Source: WTAW01 sp964406575
Lineage (GTDB): Bacteria; Acidobacteriota; Aminicenantia; Aminicenantales; Aminicenantaceae
Reading direction: 5' to 3'
NCBI GenBank assembly: GCA_964406575.1
Contig: CAYOSH010000023.1
Location: 1 to 64,000 of the forward strand
DNA length: 64,000 nt
Numbering within the stretch: position 1 is the stretch's first letter; each line of letters begins with the position of its first letter. The notes under the pieces were generated by a model that searched no databases, was not told the origin of the DNA, and saw nothing but the letters and a program-made list of their open reading frames with translations. The position numbers and the translations under genes were made by a program. Positions 1 through 9,252 of this stretch are shown in pieces.

Positions 1-3
1 GGT

Positions 4-79
4 GGCGCTATCGTCTAGGGGACTAGGACGGGTGGTTCTCAGCCATCAAACCGGGGTTCGAATCCCCGTAGCGCTGCCA
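4..79 (+). tRNA. tRNA-Glu (anticodon CTC)
   Basis: The acceptor strands GGCGCTA (4-10) and TAGCGCT (69-75) pair, with one G-U. The D arm resembles bacterial tRNA-Glu (TCGTCTAGGGG...GGAC). The anticodon stem GGTGG/CCATC encloses the loop TTCTCAG, so the anticodon is CTC (38-40), reading GAG. The T arm is CGGGG-TTCGAAT-CCCCG. The CCA end is encoded (77-79). All arms pair well, so this is an intact gene. Confidence 0.95.
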
Positions 80-187
80 ATAAAAGCAAAGGGCTCCCAA
101 AGACAATTCATTAGCTTTTGTTTTGATTAATATGATTCCTTTCCCGAAAAGCTGAAGAAACTTGTGTTGTTTATTGCGGAAAAGGGA

Positions 188-1309
188 CTATAGAGTTCTT
201 TTAAAGGTCATTATCGCGATTGTCATCAAGACACCTGTAAAAATCGCAAGAAAAAGGATATCCGCTCCAATACTCCCGAGCGAAGCTCCTTTAAAGAGCA
301 ATGCTTTCAAGGCATGAACAGAATGGGCCTCAGGATTGACTTTGGCAAACGCCTTGAGCCAATCTGGGAAACTGTCAATCGGATATACTGCGCCGCTCGG
401 GAAAAAGAGAATGACATTCATAAATCCGCTTAATAAGCCGACAATCCTCGGATGTTTGAACCTGCCTAAAATGACGAACATCAGGCTGAGCAGACTTAGC
501 GTTGTCAGAATGATAATGAGCAAAACGCCTGTGTATTGGCCAACGCTTTTCGCAAATGACATATTTGTCATGAACATGCCGACAACAAGAATTATGCTGG
601 CGATGATTGTCGTAATGGTTAATCCGCTCAGGATAAGACCGGATACAATATCCATTTTGGATAACGGAGTGAGCAAGTAACTCTCATCCACGCCAAGAAA
701 CCTGTCCATCACAAGATTAAAAGCGCCTGTTGTCAACGTGCCCAAAAAAATGGCCATGATCACCACACCGGGGACAAGGGACTGGTAATAATCGACCTTT
801 TTGTAAAGGTCTATCTCTCTCAGGTAGGTTTGACCTGCCGGTTCCCTTACAGGTATATAATCGGAAGCAATGGATGCCAGAGCGCTGCTGATAGACCCTC
901 TTATGACCTCAGAAGATATGCCATCGGTATTATCAAGAAAAAGCCCTATACCTGGCCTGGCTTTTTGGATAATATTTTTACTGAAATTAGCCGGGATAAT
1001 AAGTGCCGCTTTATATAGGCCCTGCCTGATGCCGTCCACAGCCTCAGTTTCATTACTTAAATCAAAAATAGTGATGGTTGCAGGCCCGGCTTCCAAAGCT
1101 CTCAGATTATCCATCAGCATACGTGCATATGTCCCAGAATCCTGATTGACAACAGCCAGCGGAAGTCTTCGCAACTTCCCCTGGAACGAATTCCCAAAAA
1201 CAGTAAGATAGAGAATAGGCATCAGAATACTCATAGCGACAACAGCGATATTTCTTCTGAATTTTTTCAAGTCCCTGTCTATCACGGCAGACAATCGGAA
1301 TAAATTCAT
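188..1309 (-). CDS. ABC-2 type transporter permease
   Basis: Inner-membrane permease of a tripartite exporter, 373 residues. It has an N-terminal membrane segment (about residues 20-40, in MSILMPILYLTVFG), a large extracytoplasmic loop to about residue 170, then five hydrophobic segments in the C-terminal half (from GVVIMAIFLG to the terminus). This is the ABC2_membrane layout of YbhR/YadH-type proteins. It lies 13 bp after the ATPase gene and is last in the adaptor-ATPase-permease operon. The start is preceded by GAGAG five bases upstream. Only one permease gene follows the ATPase, so it probably acts as a homodimer. Substrate is unknown; drugs, lipids or polyketides are typical for the family. 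Confidence 0.85.
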   Translation of the reverse strand: MNLFRLSAVIDRDLKKFRRNIAVVAMSILMPILYLTVFGNSFQGKLRRLPLAVVNQDSGTYARMLMDNLRALEAGPATITIFDLSNETEAVDGIRQGLYKAALIIPANFSKNIIQKARPGIGLFLDNTDGISSEVIRGSISSALASIASDYIPVREPAGQTYLREIDLYKKVDYYQSLVPGVVIMAIFLGTLTTGAFNLVMDRFLGVDESYLLTPLSKMDIVSGLILSGLTITTIIASIILVVGMFMTNMSFAKSVGQYTGVLLIIILTTLSLLSLMFVILGRFKHPRIVGLLSGFMNVILFFPSGAVYPIDSFPDWLKAFAKVNPEAHSVHALKALLFKGASLGSIGADILFLAIFTGVLMTIAIMTFKRTL

Positions 1310-1322
1310 TTATACTCTCGCA

Positions 1323-2333
1323 TTAGAACCTTCTTTTCGGAGGGATTCCGGCTCCGGTTAAAAAGCTCACTTTTTTAGCCTCTTCTTCCCTTATAGACTT
1401 GCCTGTATAATGGATAAAGACATCCTCAAGAGACTGCTCACGGATATTGACAGAGAGCACTTTTCCTCCTAATGATTTGATCTCATCCAAAATCTCAAGA
1501 AGATTCTGTGCTCCACTGTCGACGTAAACTCTAATGGTGTTCCCTTCGCTATTTACATTGTGGACAGATGAAATTTTTCGAGTTCCTTCCATAATTTTTT
1601 CGGATACGTTTTCAAGAATCAAAGAAACTATGTCATTGCCCCTGATCTGTTTTTTTAATTCATCAGGACTCCCGAGGGCAATTATTTTGCCTGAGTCTAT
1701 AATACCGACCCTGTTGCATAAAGTTTCTGCCTCTTCCATATAATGGGTTGTTATAAAAATTGTTATGGAATCCTTCTCTATAAGATTTCTGAGAAAATCC
1801 CAAACGACCAGCCTAGATTGGGGATCAAGCCCGATAGTCGGTTCATCCAAAAAGAGTATTTTTGGGTGATGAATAAGAACCCTGGCAATTTCAAGCCTTC
1901 TCCTCATGCCACCCGAATACGTCGCGACAAGGTCGTGAGATCTAGCCCAAAGTCCGACAGTTTGAAGAAGCTCCTCAATCTTTTCCTTTCTTTCCTTGGA
2001 CGGAATACTGTAAAAACGTCCATAGACATCCATGTTTTCATAACCCGTGAGATCGAGGTCGCTCGTCATCGCCTGGGGAACGACTCCGATCTCAAGCCTT
2101 ACTTTATCGGCCTCTTTCAACACATCCAAGCATGCCACCCTGGCAGTTCCGCTCGTAGGTTTAAGCAATGTGGTCAGCATTCTAATAAGGGTGGTTTTGC
2201 CAGCCCCGTTTGGTCCGAGAAATCCGAATATCTCACCTTCCACGACGCTAAAGCTTATGTTATCCACCGCAACAAGAGATCCAAATTTCTTCGTTAATTT
2301 GAAAACTTCAACCGCGTTCGTTTTTTGAGTCAT
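1323..2333 (-). CDS. ABC transporter ATP-binding protein (DrrA/CcmA type)
   Basis: Energises the adjacent ABC-2 permease, 336 residues. Walker A GPNGAGKTT is near residue 40, the signature YSGGMRRRLEIAR near 140, Walker B ILFLDEPTIGLDP near 160, and the switch His in FITTHYMEEAE near 195. The C-terminal region after about residue 230 is the DUF4162-like extension common in DrrA-type ATPases (ends SLEDVFIHYTGKSIREEE). ATG lies three bases after the TAG of the HlyD gene, so the two are translationally close. The family exports amphipathic compounds. Confidence 0.92.
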   Translation of the reverse strand: MTQKTNAVEVFKLTKKFGSLVAVDNISFSVVEGEIFGFLGPNGAGKTTLIRMLTTLLKPTSGTARVACLDVLKEADKVRLEIGVVPQAMTSDLDLTGYENMDVYGRFYSIPSKERKEKIEELLQTVGLWARSHDLVATYSGGMRRRLEIARVLIHHPKILFLDEPTIGLDPQSRLVVWDFLRNLIEKDSITIFITTHYMEEAETLCNRVGIIDSGKIIALGSPDELKKQIRGNDIVSLILENVSEKIMEGTRKISSVHNVNSEGNTIRVYVDSGAQNLLEILDEIKSLGGKVLSVNIREQSLEDVFIHYTGKSIREEEAKKVSFLTGAGIPPKRRF

Positions 2334-2336
2334 CGT

Positions 2337-3371
2337 CTATCTTCTAGGGACTTCCACGTCGACAGTCATGCCTGGTTTAAGAAATCCATTAGAGTTTTCC
2401 AGAGCTATCTTAACTCTAAAAGTTTTTATGTCTTGTCTCCCTCTGACAACGTCTCTTTGCGTTGCGAAATCAGCATATCTTCCGATTTCAACGATTTTTC
2501 CCTTAAACAATTGCTCCTGTAAAAAGGAGGCTTTTACAGTCGCTGCCCCATTGAGCGTGATGTCTCCTATCTTGCTTTCATCTACATCCACCCTGACAAA
2601 AAGATTATGCAAATCCACGAGGGTCAAAATTGTCCCCCCAAAGCTCACCGTCTCACCGCTTTCCATTGCTTTATATACGACAGTCCCTGAGATGGGAGCT
2701 TTGATCGTCGTATCATCGAACTTGGCCTGAGCAAATGAAACAGAGGTCTCCGCCTGTTTTAAGACAGCCTTTTTAAGGTTTAGCTGATTTCTCGCACTAT
2801 TCAATTGTGCGGCAGCAGCATCTCTTCGTGAGAATGTCGACACAAGTCTTGATTTTGAAGCTTCATAATCAGCAGCTGAAATATCATATTTGCTCTTGGC
2901 TATGTCATTTTCTTCTTGAGAAATTATTCCTTCCTTATAGAGGCGAGCAGACCTGTCCATTTCCCTATTGGCTTCTTCCATTTGAACCTGGGCTTTATTG
3001 ACATCGGCCTCTGCCGCCGCAATTTCTCCTTCGACATTTTTGATGTTGGCTTTTGCACTCTCTACAGAAGATTCTGATGAAGATATATCCGCTTTTGCTA
3101 TTTCGACGCCTGAAATCGCTTCTTCTAAAGAGGCTTTGAGATCTTCACTTTCGAGCCTAATGATAGTATCCCCTTCTTTGACCTCATCTCCCTCTTTGCA
3201 ACAGATATAGATGATTTTACCTGCTACTTTGGGAGAAAGATTCACTTCAATACCTTCAACCATTCCTGTCGTTTGAATAACATCGGATTCTTTTTTCTTA
3301 TGGAAATACACGATAAGAAAAATGCAAATTATCAGGACTGTCATGATTATGTAAATCGATTTCTTTATCAT
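2337..3371 (-). CDS. HlyD-family periplasmic adaptor (membrane fusion protein)
   Basis: Adaptor linking an inner-membrane exporter to an outer-membrane channel. One N-terminal membrane anchor (about residues 5-24) is followed by a split lipoyl/barrel-sandwich domain (VEGIEVNLSPKVAGKI and later TTIKAPISGTVVYKAMESGE). These flank a long alpha-helical hairpin rich in Ala, Glu and Lys (about residues 75-205), and a beta-barrel domain ends the protein. Length fits YbhG/EmrA-like adaptors. ATG at 3371 is preferred over the TTG one codon upstream. It is first in a three-gene minus-strand operon with the ATPase and permease. No TolC-like gene is nearby, so the outer-membrane partner is encoded elsewhere. 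Confidence 0.9.
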   Translation of the reverse strand: MIKKSIYIIMTVLIICIFLIVYFHKKKESDVIQTTGMVEGIEVNLSPKVAGKIIYICCKEGDEVKEGDTIIRLESEDLKASLEEAISGVEIAKADISSSESSVESAKANIKNVEGEIAAAEADVNKAQVQMEEANREMDRSARLYKEGIISQEENDIAKSKYDISAADYEASKSRLVSTFSRRDAAAAQLNSARNQLNLKKAVLKQAETSVSFAQAKFDDTTIKAPISGTVVYKAMESGETVSFGGTILTLVDLHNLFVRVDVDESKIGDITLNGAATVKASFLQEQLFKGKIVEIGRYADFATQRDVVRGRQDIKTFRVKIALENSNGFLKPGMTVDVEVPRR

Positions 3372-3485
3372 CAAATTATATCTTCCTCTCTCCTGTTCTC
3401 ATTGTTTGTTAAATAGCGTCGGGATTATTATAAGATTGGAATAAGGTTGGATGTTGATGGTCTAGGCATATCACTAAGAAACGTA

Positions 3486-3785
3486 TTATTTCAAGCTCCA
3501 TATCAAGACGAAGGCTGCATAATTTATACCACCGCCTATTGACCAAGTCAACATAAGGGGGGGCTCTGCGCTTTTGTTCTTTTTGTTGATGTGGGACCTC
3601 TCTTGTCGAGCCAGACGATCCAATCTCTGCCCAAAATCAAATCCAAGAAGGTCGCAACCTTCTTCTTCTACTGGTATGATGTTTACTCCGGCAGCCATTT
3701 CAGAAATCCAGACGGGTCTGATGCGCCCACCGATCATCCCCCGAAGGCCAGGCCATAACGTTATCTTTGGAAAAAGAGACTCCAT
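3486..3785 (-). CDS. hypothetical small ORF (doubtful)
   Basis: A 99-codon ORF with no family I recognise. Its C-terminus has a short hydrophobic stretch (INYAAFVLIWS) after a basic segment (HINKKNK), which could be a single membrane anchor. The ATG directly follows the stop of the upstream small ORF (TAAATG) and AAGGA lies about nine bases upstream. Base composition does not look strongly coding, and it may be a decayed gene or chance ORF in an 830-bp gap between two minus-strand transport loci. Confidence 0.25.
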   Translation of the reverse strand: MESLFPKITLWPGLRGMIGGRIRPVWISEMAAGVNIIPVEEEGCDLLGFDFGQRLDRLARQERSHINKKNKSAEPPLMLTWSIGGGINYAAFVLIWSLK

Positions 3786-4052
3786 TTATTTCTTTCCTTG
3801 ACTATGGAAACGGATCAGGCCTCCTACGTATTGCATCAGAGAAAGAAGACGTTCAATCGTGTCCGTATTGGGTGTCGATTGTTGCCACAGATTCTGGACA
3901 GCCAGCTCTATCGGATGCTGTGCCACTTCGCCTGAAAGTGAAGAATTAATCCTCTTTTTTCTTCCATTTTCCTCTTTGTGGCATTCATACAAAAAATTGG
4001 GCGATTTTTTGCAACCCATCTGTAGACGTATTCTGTCTTTAAAAAATTCCAA
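3786..4052 (-). CDS. hypothetical small ORF (doubtful)
   Basis: An 88-codon ORF with a possible TTG start; the frame stays open a little upstream. The C-terminal half looks helical (ELAVQNLW...TIERLLSLMQYVGGLIRF). No domain is recognised. Its TAA is immediately followed by the ATG of the next small ORF, which is the only hint that both are real and coupled. No convincing ribosome-binding site was found. Either this is a remnant of a degraded gene or non-coding sequence. Confidence 0.2.
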   Translation of the reverse strand: MEFFKDRIRLQMGCKKSPNFLYECHKEENGRKKRINSSLSGEVAQHPIELAVQNLWQQSTPNTDTIERLLSLMQYVGGLIRFHSQGKK

Positions 4053-4207
4053 ATATTCGGAAGTAAACCTGTTGAACCTTATACACTCAAGCCTATAGAG
4101 TACAAGGCTCTATAATGAAAAGTGGGGTAAAATTGACTCTTTAGTCATATGCTGATATCATTCAGCGAAAGCAAAGCCCTTTTGGGGATAAATCGGAATC
4201 TATCCTG

Positions 4208-6625
4208 TCACTCATACCTCAGAGAGTCGATAGGATTGGCCAGCGCCGCTTTAGAGGCCTGATAGATGACCGTGATGATGGAAATCAGCAGGGCGATCAT
4301 TGCGGCCAACAGGAATGTGCTGAATTCTAAGTGTATCCTGTAGGCGAAATTCTGCAGCCACGTATTCATGATAGTGTAGCCCACCGGCCAGGCGATTAGC
4401 ACGGCCACCGCCACCCATTTGGTGAATTCTTTGACCAGCAGCAGAATCACACCCGGAATGGATGCGCCGAGCACTTTCCGGATGCCGATCTCCTTTGTGC
4501 GCTGTTCAGCGCTGAACGCGCTCAAGCCGAAGAGACCCAAACAACCGATAAGAATCGCCAGCACAGTAAAATATCCAAAAAGCTGGCCCAGACGTTCTTC
4601 ATCTCTGTACAGCCTGCCGTACTCTTCATCCAAAAAAACGTACTCAAGAGGATACTGGGAATCAAACTCATTCCATTTGGATTTGACGAATGCCACTGTT
4701 TCCTGAATGCGCTCCGGTGAAATCCGCATGGATATGCGGTAATAATTTCCTCCATGGGGATTGCTGTTGTACAGGATAAGAGGGTCTATCTCTTTATGCA
4801 AGGATTCGAAATGGTAATTTTGAACAACACCGATCACTCTGTATCGTTTGCGCTTATCGAGGGAGAGAAAAACCTCGATCTGCTGGCCCAAAGGATTGTC
4901 GTGCCATCCCAATTTTTGCACGGCCGCTTCATTGATCAGCACAGCCTCTTGACGGTCTGTGGGAAAATCTTTGGAGAAGTTCCGGCCTTTGACGATTTTG
5001 ATATTGTATGTATCGATGAAATCCTCATCCACTATTTGTGAATGCAGCATGGTCAGCTCATTTTCGGGCTTGCCTACAGCATGATGAGCACTGAAGCTGT
5101 TTCTTCCCAAGGGGAGGCTTGATGATGCCGTGACACTCAAGATATTGGGATGTTTCAAAAGTTCATTCTTGATTGTCTCGTATTTTTTTTGGGTTTCCTC
5201 ATTCCTGATCCTGAGTGCGATCACATGGTCTTTGTCATATCCCAATTTTCTGTTGCGCATGAAATCGAGCTGCTTGTCAACGATGAGAGTCCCTATAATA
5301 AGCACAATAGAGACAGTGAATTGGAGCGATACAAGGGAGATTCTCAGAAAAGGACTTTTTGTGCCCTTCTTGAGTCTGCCCTGCAATACTTCGACCGGGC
5401 GGAAGGCTGAGAGGAAGAATGCAGGGTAACTGCCACCTATAAGGCTGACAAAAACAAAAAGGCCGATAAGTCCACCAATAAATTGGATCTTTGTAAAATA
5501 AGCCATGGTCAGCACTTTTCCGGATATGCTGTTGAAAAGCGGCAAGGAGAAGGCCACGAGCAGCAGCGCTAAAAAAATGGCGACGAACGTCAGAATCATG
5601 GATTCGCCGATGAATTGTCTGATGAGCTGGCGTCTTTGGGCGCCGACAACCTTTCGGAGTCCGACCTCTTTGGCTCTGTTCGCTGACCGGGCAGTGGAGA
5701 GGTTCATAAAATTCAAACAGGCGAGAAGAAGGATAAACATCCCGATTCCGGAAAAGAGATAAACATAGGTGATGTCTCCGGTCCTTTCCAGTTCCCCCTG
5801 CCTGTTCGAATGAAGATAAATTCGTGTGAGGGGATCGAGTTCATATCTGGCTTTCCCATCGAACGCCTCCAGAAGAGGCCCGAGGTGTCTCTGCACAAAA
5901 CCCTCAAACTTTCCTTCGAGCTGCTTGTAATCGGTCCCTTCTCTGAGGAGTATAAAAGTGAGATAGTCTATTTGGCTCATCAGGTCTTCGGCCGCATTTC
6001 CGGTCGGCTTCAGGTCGAGTGTGCTGAAAGAGGCAAAGAAGTCGGGCCGGAAGAGCGCGTTCATGGGAATGTTTTCCATGACCCCTGTCACCATGTATAA
6101 CGTTTCGTTATGCACGCGGAGGTTTTTCCCTATGGGGTCTTCCTTGCCAAAATACTTCTCTGCCATTTCTTCAGTGATGACAACCGTATTGGGCTCGACG
6201 AGGGCATCTTCAGGATTGCCCTTCAACAGTTTGAAGGAAAAGACCTCAAAGATCGAATTGTCGACCCAGATGAATTTTTCCTCGGTGAACGATCGATCCT
6301 TGTACTGGATCACTCTTCGAGATCCGTAATAATTGAAGCGGACATAGTTTTCGATTTCCGGGAACTCTTCTTTAAACATAGGTCCTTGGACATGTGCTGT
6401 TGAGGCAAAATTCATGTGGCGATCCTTGAGATCAATGATGGTGCTCACTCTGTAGATGCGGTTCGCCTTTGCGTGGAACCTGTCGTAACTGAGCTCGTCC
6501 TGGACATAAAGCAAGATCATGAGACAGCAAGCTATACCGATGGACAATCCCACTATATTCAGCAGGGAATACAGCTTGTTTCGCCGAATATTCCGGAGTG
6601 CTGTTTTAATGTAATTTTTAAACAT
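4208..6625 (-). CDS. MacB/FtsX-type ABC permease, paralogue A
   Basis: Double-FtsX permease, 805 residues. It has an N-terminal membrane helix (about 20-42, SLLNIVGLSIGIACCLMILL), a periplasmic MacB_PCD domain (about 45-260), the first FtsX block with the coupling motif RAKEVGLRKVVGAQRR (near 320), a central helix with a second periplasmic domain (430-670), and the second FtsX block with RTKEIGIRKVLGAS (near 700). It ends NPIDSLRYE. Family members use a separate LolD/MacB-like ATPase for export, lipoprotein handling or mechanotransmission, and none is encoded here. It is the last copy of the minus-strand array, 196 bp from the next paralogue, so it may have its own promoter. Confidence 0.92.
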   Translation of the reverse strand: MFKNYIKTALRNIRRNKLYSLLNIVGLSIGIACCLMILLYVQDELSYDRFHAKANRIYRVSTIIDLKDRHMNFASTAHVQGPMFKEEFPEIENYVRFNYYGSRRVIQYKDRSFTEEKFIWVDNSIFEVFSFKLLKGNPEDALVEPNTVVITEEMAEKYFGKEDPIGKNLRVHNETLYMVTGVMENIPMNALFRPDFFASFSTLDLKPTGNAAEDLMSQIDYLTFILLREGTDYKQLEGKFEGFVQRHLGPLLEAFDGKARYELDPLTRIYLHSNRQGELERTGDITYVYLFSGIGMFILLLACLNFMNLSTARSANRAKEVGLRKVVGAQRRQLIRQFIGESMILTFVAIFLALLLVAFSLPLFNSISGKVLTMAYFTKIQFIGGLIGLFVFVSLIGGSYPAFFLSAFRPVEVLQGRLKKGTKSPFLRISLVSLQFTVSIVLIIGTLIVDKQLDFMRNRKLGYDKDHVIALRIRNEETQKKYETIKNELLKHPNILSVTASSSLPLGRNSFSAHHAVGKPENELTMLHSQIVDEDFIDTYNIKIVKGRNFSKDFPTDRQEAVLINEAAVQKLGWHDNPLGQQIEVFLSLDKRKRYRVIGVVQNYHFESLHKEIDPLILYNSNPHGGNYYRISMRISPERIQETVAFVKSKWNEFDSQYPLEYVFLDEEYGRLYRDEERLGQLFGYFTVLAILIGCLGLFGLSAFSAEQRTKEIGIRKVLGASIPGVILLLVKEFTKWVAVAVLIAWPVGYTIMNTWLQNFAYRIHLEFSTFLLAAMIALLISIITVIYQASKAALANPIDSLRYE

Positions 6626-6821
6626 GTTTCTCTCCGCTTTTTCTGAATGACTATTAAATCATGCTGACACCATTATCTATCTTTTTCATCTGTACAATTA
6701 GCATCGGACTTACTGGAGCAGTACATTAAGAGTAAACGGAAATTTCTACAATAAAGTTCACCTTGCGGAAATGTTTTTCGGGTTTGGAGGAGGATAATTT
6801 TATAGTTGAAAAATACGAAAA

Positions 6822-9218
6822 TTATTCGTAACGCAAAGATTTCACGGGGTTTGCCTTTGCTGCCTTCAAGGCTTGATAGCTTACGGTCAATAGTGCGATG
6901 ATGAGCGCAATAGCGGCAGACAACAAAAAGGTTATAAATTCTATGCTCGTCCTATACGCAAATCCCTGGAGCCATTTGCTCATTGCGAAATAAGCCACGG
7001 GCCAGGCAATGATATTGGCAAAAAGAATCCACTTGCTGAATTCTTCCGTCAGCAGCTTCATAATGCCTGAGATGGAAGCCCCGAGCACTTTGCGTATGCC
7101 GATCTCTTTTGTTCGCTGCTCGGCCGTATAGGAGGCCAATCCGAACAGGCCCAGGCAGGCTATAAGTATGGCCAGGATCGAGAAATAGGAAAAGATCTTG
7201 CTCAATCTCTCATCCGCTCTGTACTGGGCATCGAAAGAATCGTCAAGAAAAGAGTATTGGAATGGGCGAAGGGGATTGTGCTGCCTCCATTTTTCGCTCA
7301 AGAAGCCCAGGGTCTCCGGGATATTTTGCGGGCTGATTCTTACGGATAAAGAGTTGAGCCATTCCGGATTATTCGTGATGAGCAGAGGTCCGATCTCCTT
7401 GTGAAGAGATTCGATGTGGAAGTCTTTAACTACGCCAATGACTGTTGTCTTCATCATCGCCGTGCTGCTTGTAAATCTGCCAATGGTCTTTCCGATGGGT
7501 TCTTCCCACCCGAATCTCTTGGCTGCTGTCTCGTTGATGATGACCGATAGCTTTTGGTCTGTTTTGAGCACTGAGGAGAAATTCCGTCCGGCTAAAAGGT
7601 GGATCCCCACAGTTGGGATAAAATCGCAATCCACATTGAGCTGTCCCATCCACGGCATTTCGTCTCTGGTGAATCCTTCGGGGAGAAAGGGATTGTAATA
7701 CGTTGCCTGACCGGGCACATGGGAGGATGCCGCGACATTTATGATCCCGGGGTAATTTTTGAGTTCTTCCTTCAAGGGAGCTAGAGATTCCACAGTGGAT
7801 TCATCGCTGATCGGAATAATCAGAATCTGCTCTTTTTCGAAACCGAGGGCGGTGTTTCTCATATAATTGAGCTGGCTGAAAATGATGATCGTACCGATGA
7901 TGAGGACGATCGATATCGTAAACTGAACAACGACCAGAACGCCACGGAAGCGGGCGCTGGCTGTGCCTTCCCTTAGACTCCCTTTGAGCACTCGAATGGG
8001 CTGGAACGAAGAGAGGAAAAAAGCAGGGTAGCTTCCGGCAACCAGACCAACAAATAGTGTCAGGCCGATGAGCCCGGGAATGAGCCATAGATTTTCAAGA
8101 TTTTTGATACTCAAGGCAATCCCTGACACAGTGCGGAAGAGGGGAAGGACGAGTTCCACGAATAACAGCGCGACGACGCACCCGATAGAACTGTAGATGA
8201 GAGATTCACTGATAAACTGGCGGATGATCCTCGCTTTGTGAGCGCCGAGCACTTTCCGCATTCCGACTTCTTGGGCTCTTCTTGCTGAGCGGGCTGTGGA
8301 TAGATTCATAAAGTTCAAACAGGCGATAAACAGAATGAATATTGCTATGACAGAGAAGATGTAGACATTGGCGATACTGCCGGTCGCGGAAATCTCCTGC
8401 TCCAACCGGGAGTGGAGATGGATACTGGTGAGAGGCTGGAGAGTCAGCGTGATGTCTCCTTTTACAGCTTTAAGCATGTATCCCGCGTTTTTTTCGATCA
8501 TGGCGGGAAATTTTTGCTCGAGCGCCCCGGGCTCATATCCTTTCTCGAGCAGAATGTAGGTGTAGTTGTTGAGGGAGATCCAGATGACCATACTCAGACG
8601 ATTGTTTTGGGCGTAGGTTTCGAAGGAGCAGAGCATATCGAAGACAAAATGAGAATTCCTGGGTACGTTGGAAACGACGCCGGTGACGGTGAAATCAGAA
8701 TCTTCGTCGACAATCAAAACCTTGCCGATGGGATCTTCATCGCCAAAATATTTTCTGGCCGCATCCTCGGTGAGCACGGCTGAGTACGCCGTTGTTAATG
8801 CTGTCTCGGGATTGCCTTTGAGAAGGGGAAAAGTGAATATGTCAAAAATGGAATTGTCTGCAAAGAAAATTCTGTCCTCATAATAGAGGTTTTCTCTGTA
8901 TTTGACAGGAACATTTCCCAGCTCTCTGATCCGGACGGCGTTCGAGACTTCCGGGAAGTTCTCGACCATATACTCTGCCATGGGCGGGCTTGATTTAGGA
9001 AGATGGAGATGGTTTCCCCCGATCTGGGCGTCGCATTTGAGGCGGTAGATCCTGTTGGCATTCTTGTGATATTGGTCATAACTGAGCTCGTAGAGGACGT
9101 ATGACGTAATCAGAATGCAGCAGGCCATTCCTATGGCCAGACCCAGAATGTTTATGAATGTATAGCCTTTGTGTTTTTTGAGGTTCCTCAAGGCGATATG
9201 CAGGTAACTTTTAAACAT
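6822..9218 (-). CDS. MacB/FtsX-type ABC permease, paralogue B
   Basis: About 798 residues from the ATG at 9218. This start is preferred over a GTG three codons upstream because AGGTGA lies five bases before it and MFKSYLHIALRNLKK aligns with the other copies. It has the same order as paralogue A: N-terminal helix (YTFINILGLAIGMACCILI), MacB_PCD domain, first FtsX block (RRAQEVGMRKVLGAHKAR), second periplasmic domain, and second FtsX block (RTKEIGIRKVLGASISG), ending NPVKSLRYE. The gene above it ends only about 34 bp upstream, so B is probably cotranscribed with paralogue C. Confidence 0.92.
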   Translation of the reverse strand: MFKSYLHIALRNLKKHKGYTFINILGLAIGMACCILITSYVLYELSYDQYHKNANRIYRLKCDAQIGGNHLHLPKSSPPMAEYMVENFPEVSNAVRIRELGNVPVKYRENLYYEDRIFFADNSIFDIFTFPLLKGNPETALTTAYSAVLTEDAARKYFGDEDPIGKVLIVDEDSDFTVTGVVSNVPRNSHFVFDMLCSFETYAQNNRLSMVIWISLNNYTYILLEKGYEPGALEQKFPAMIEKNAGYMLKAVKGDITLTLQPLTSIHLHSRLEQEISATGSIANVYIFSVIAIFILFIACLNFMNLSTARSARRAQEVGMRKVLGAHKARIIRQFISESLIYSSIGCVVALLFVELVLPLFRTVSGIALSIKNLENLWLIPGLIGLTLFVGLVAGSYPAFFLSSFQPIRVLKGSLREGTASARFRGVLVVVQFTISIVLIIGTIIIFSQLNYMRNTALGFEKEQILIIPISDESTVESLAPLKEELKNYPGIINVAASSHVPGQATYYNPFLPEGFTRDEMPWMGQLNVDCDFIPTVGIHLLAGRNFSSVLKTDQKLSVIINETAAKRFGWEEPIGKTIGRFTSSTAMMKTTVIGVVKDFHIESLHKEIGPLLITNNPEWLNSLSVRISPQNIPETLGFLSEKWRQHNPLRPFQYSFLDDSFDAQYRADERLSKIFSYFSILAILIACLGLFGLASYTAEQRTKEIGIRKVLGASISGIMKLLTEEFSKWILFANIIAWPVAYFAMSKWLQGFAYRTSIEFITFLLSAAIALIIALLTVSYQALKAAKANPVKSLRYE

Positions 9219-9252
9219 GATAATCACCTTTCCACTTGTGTCTCAAAGATTT

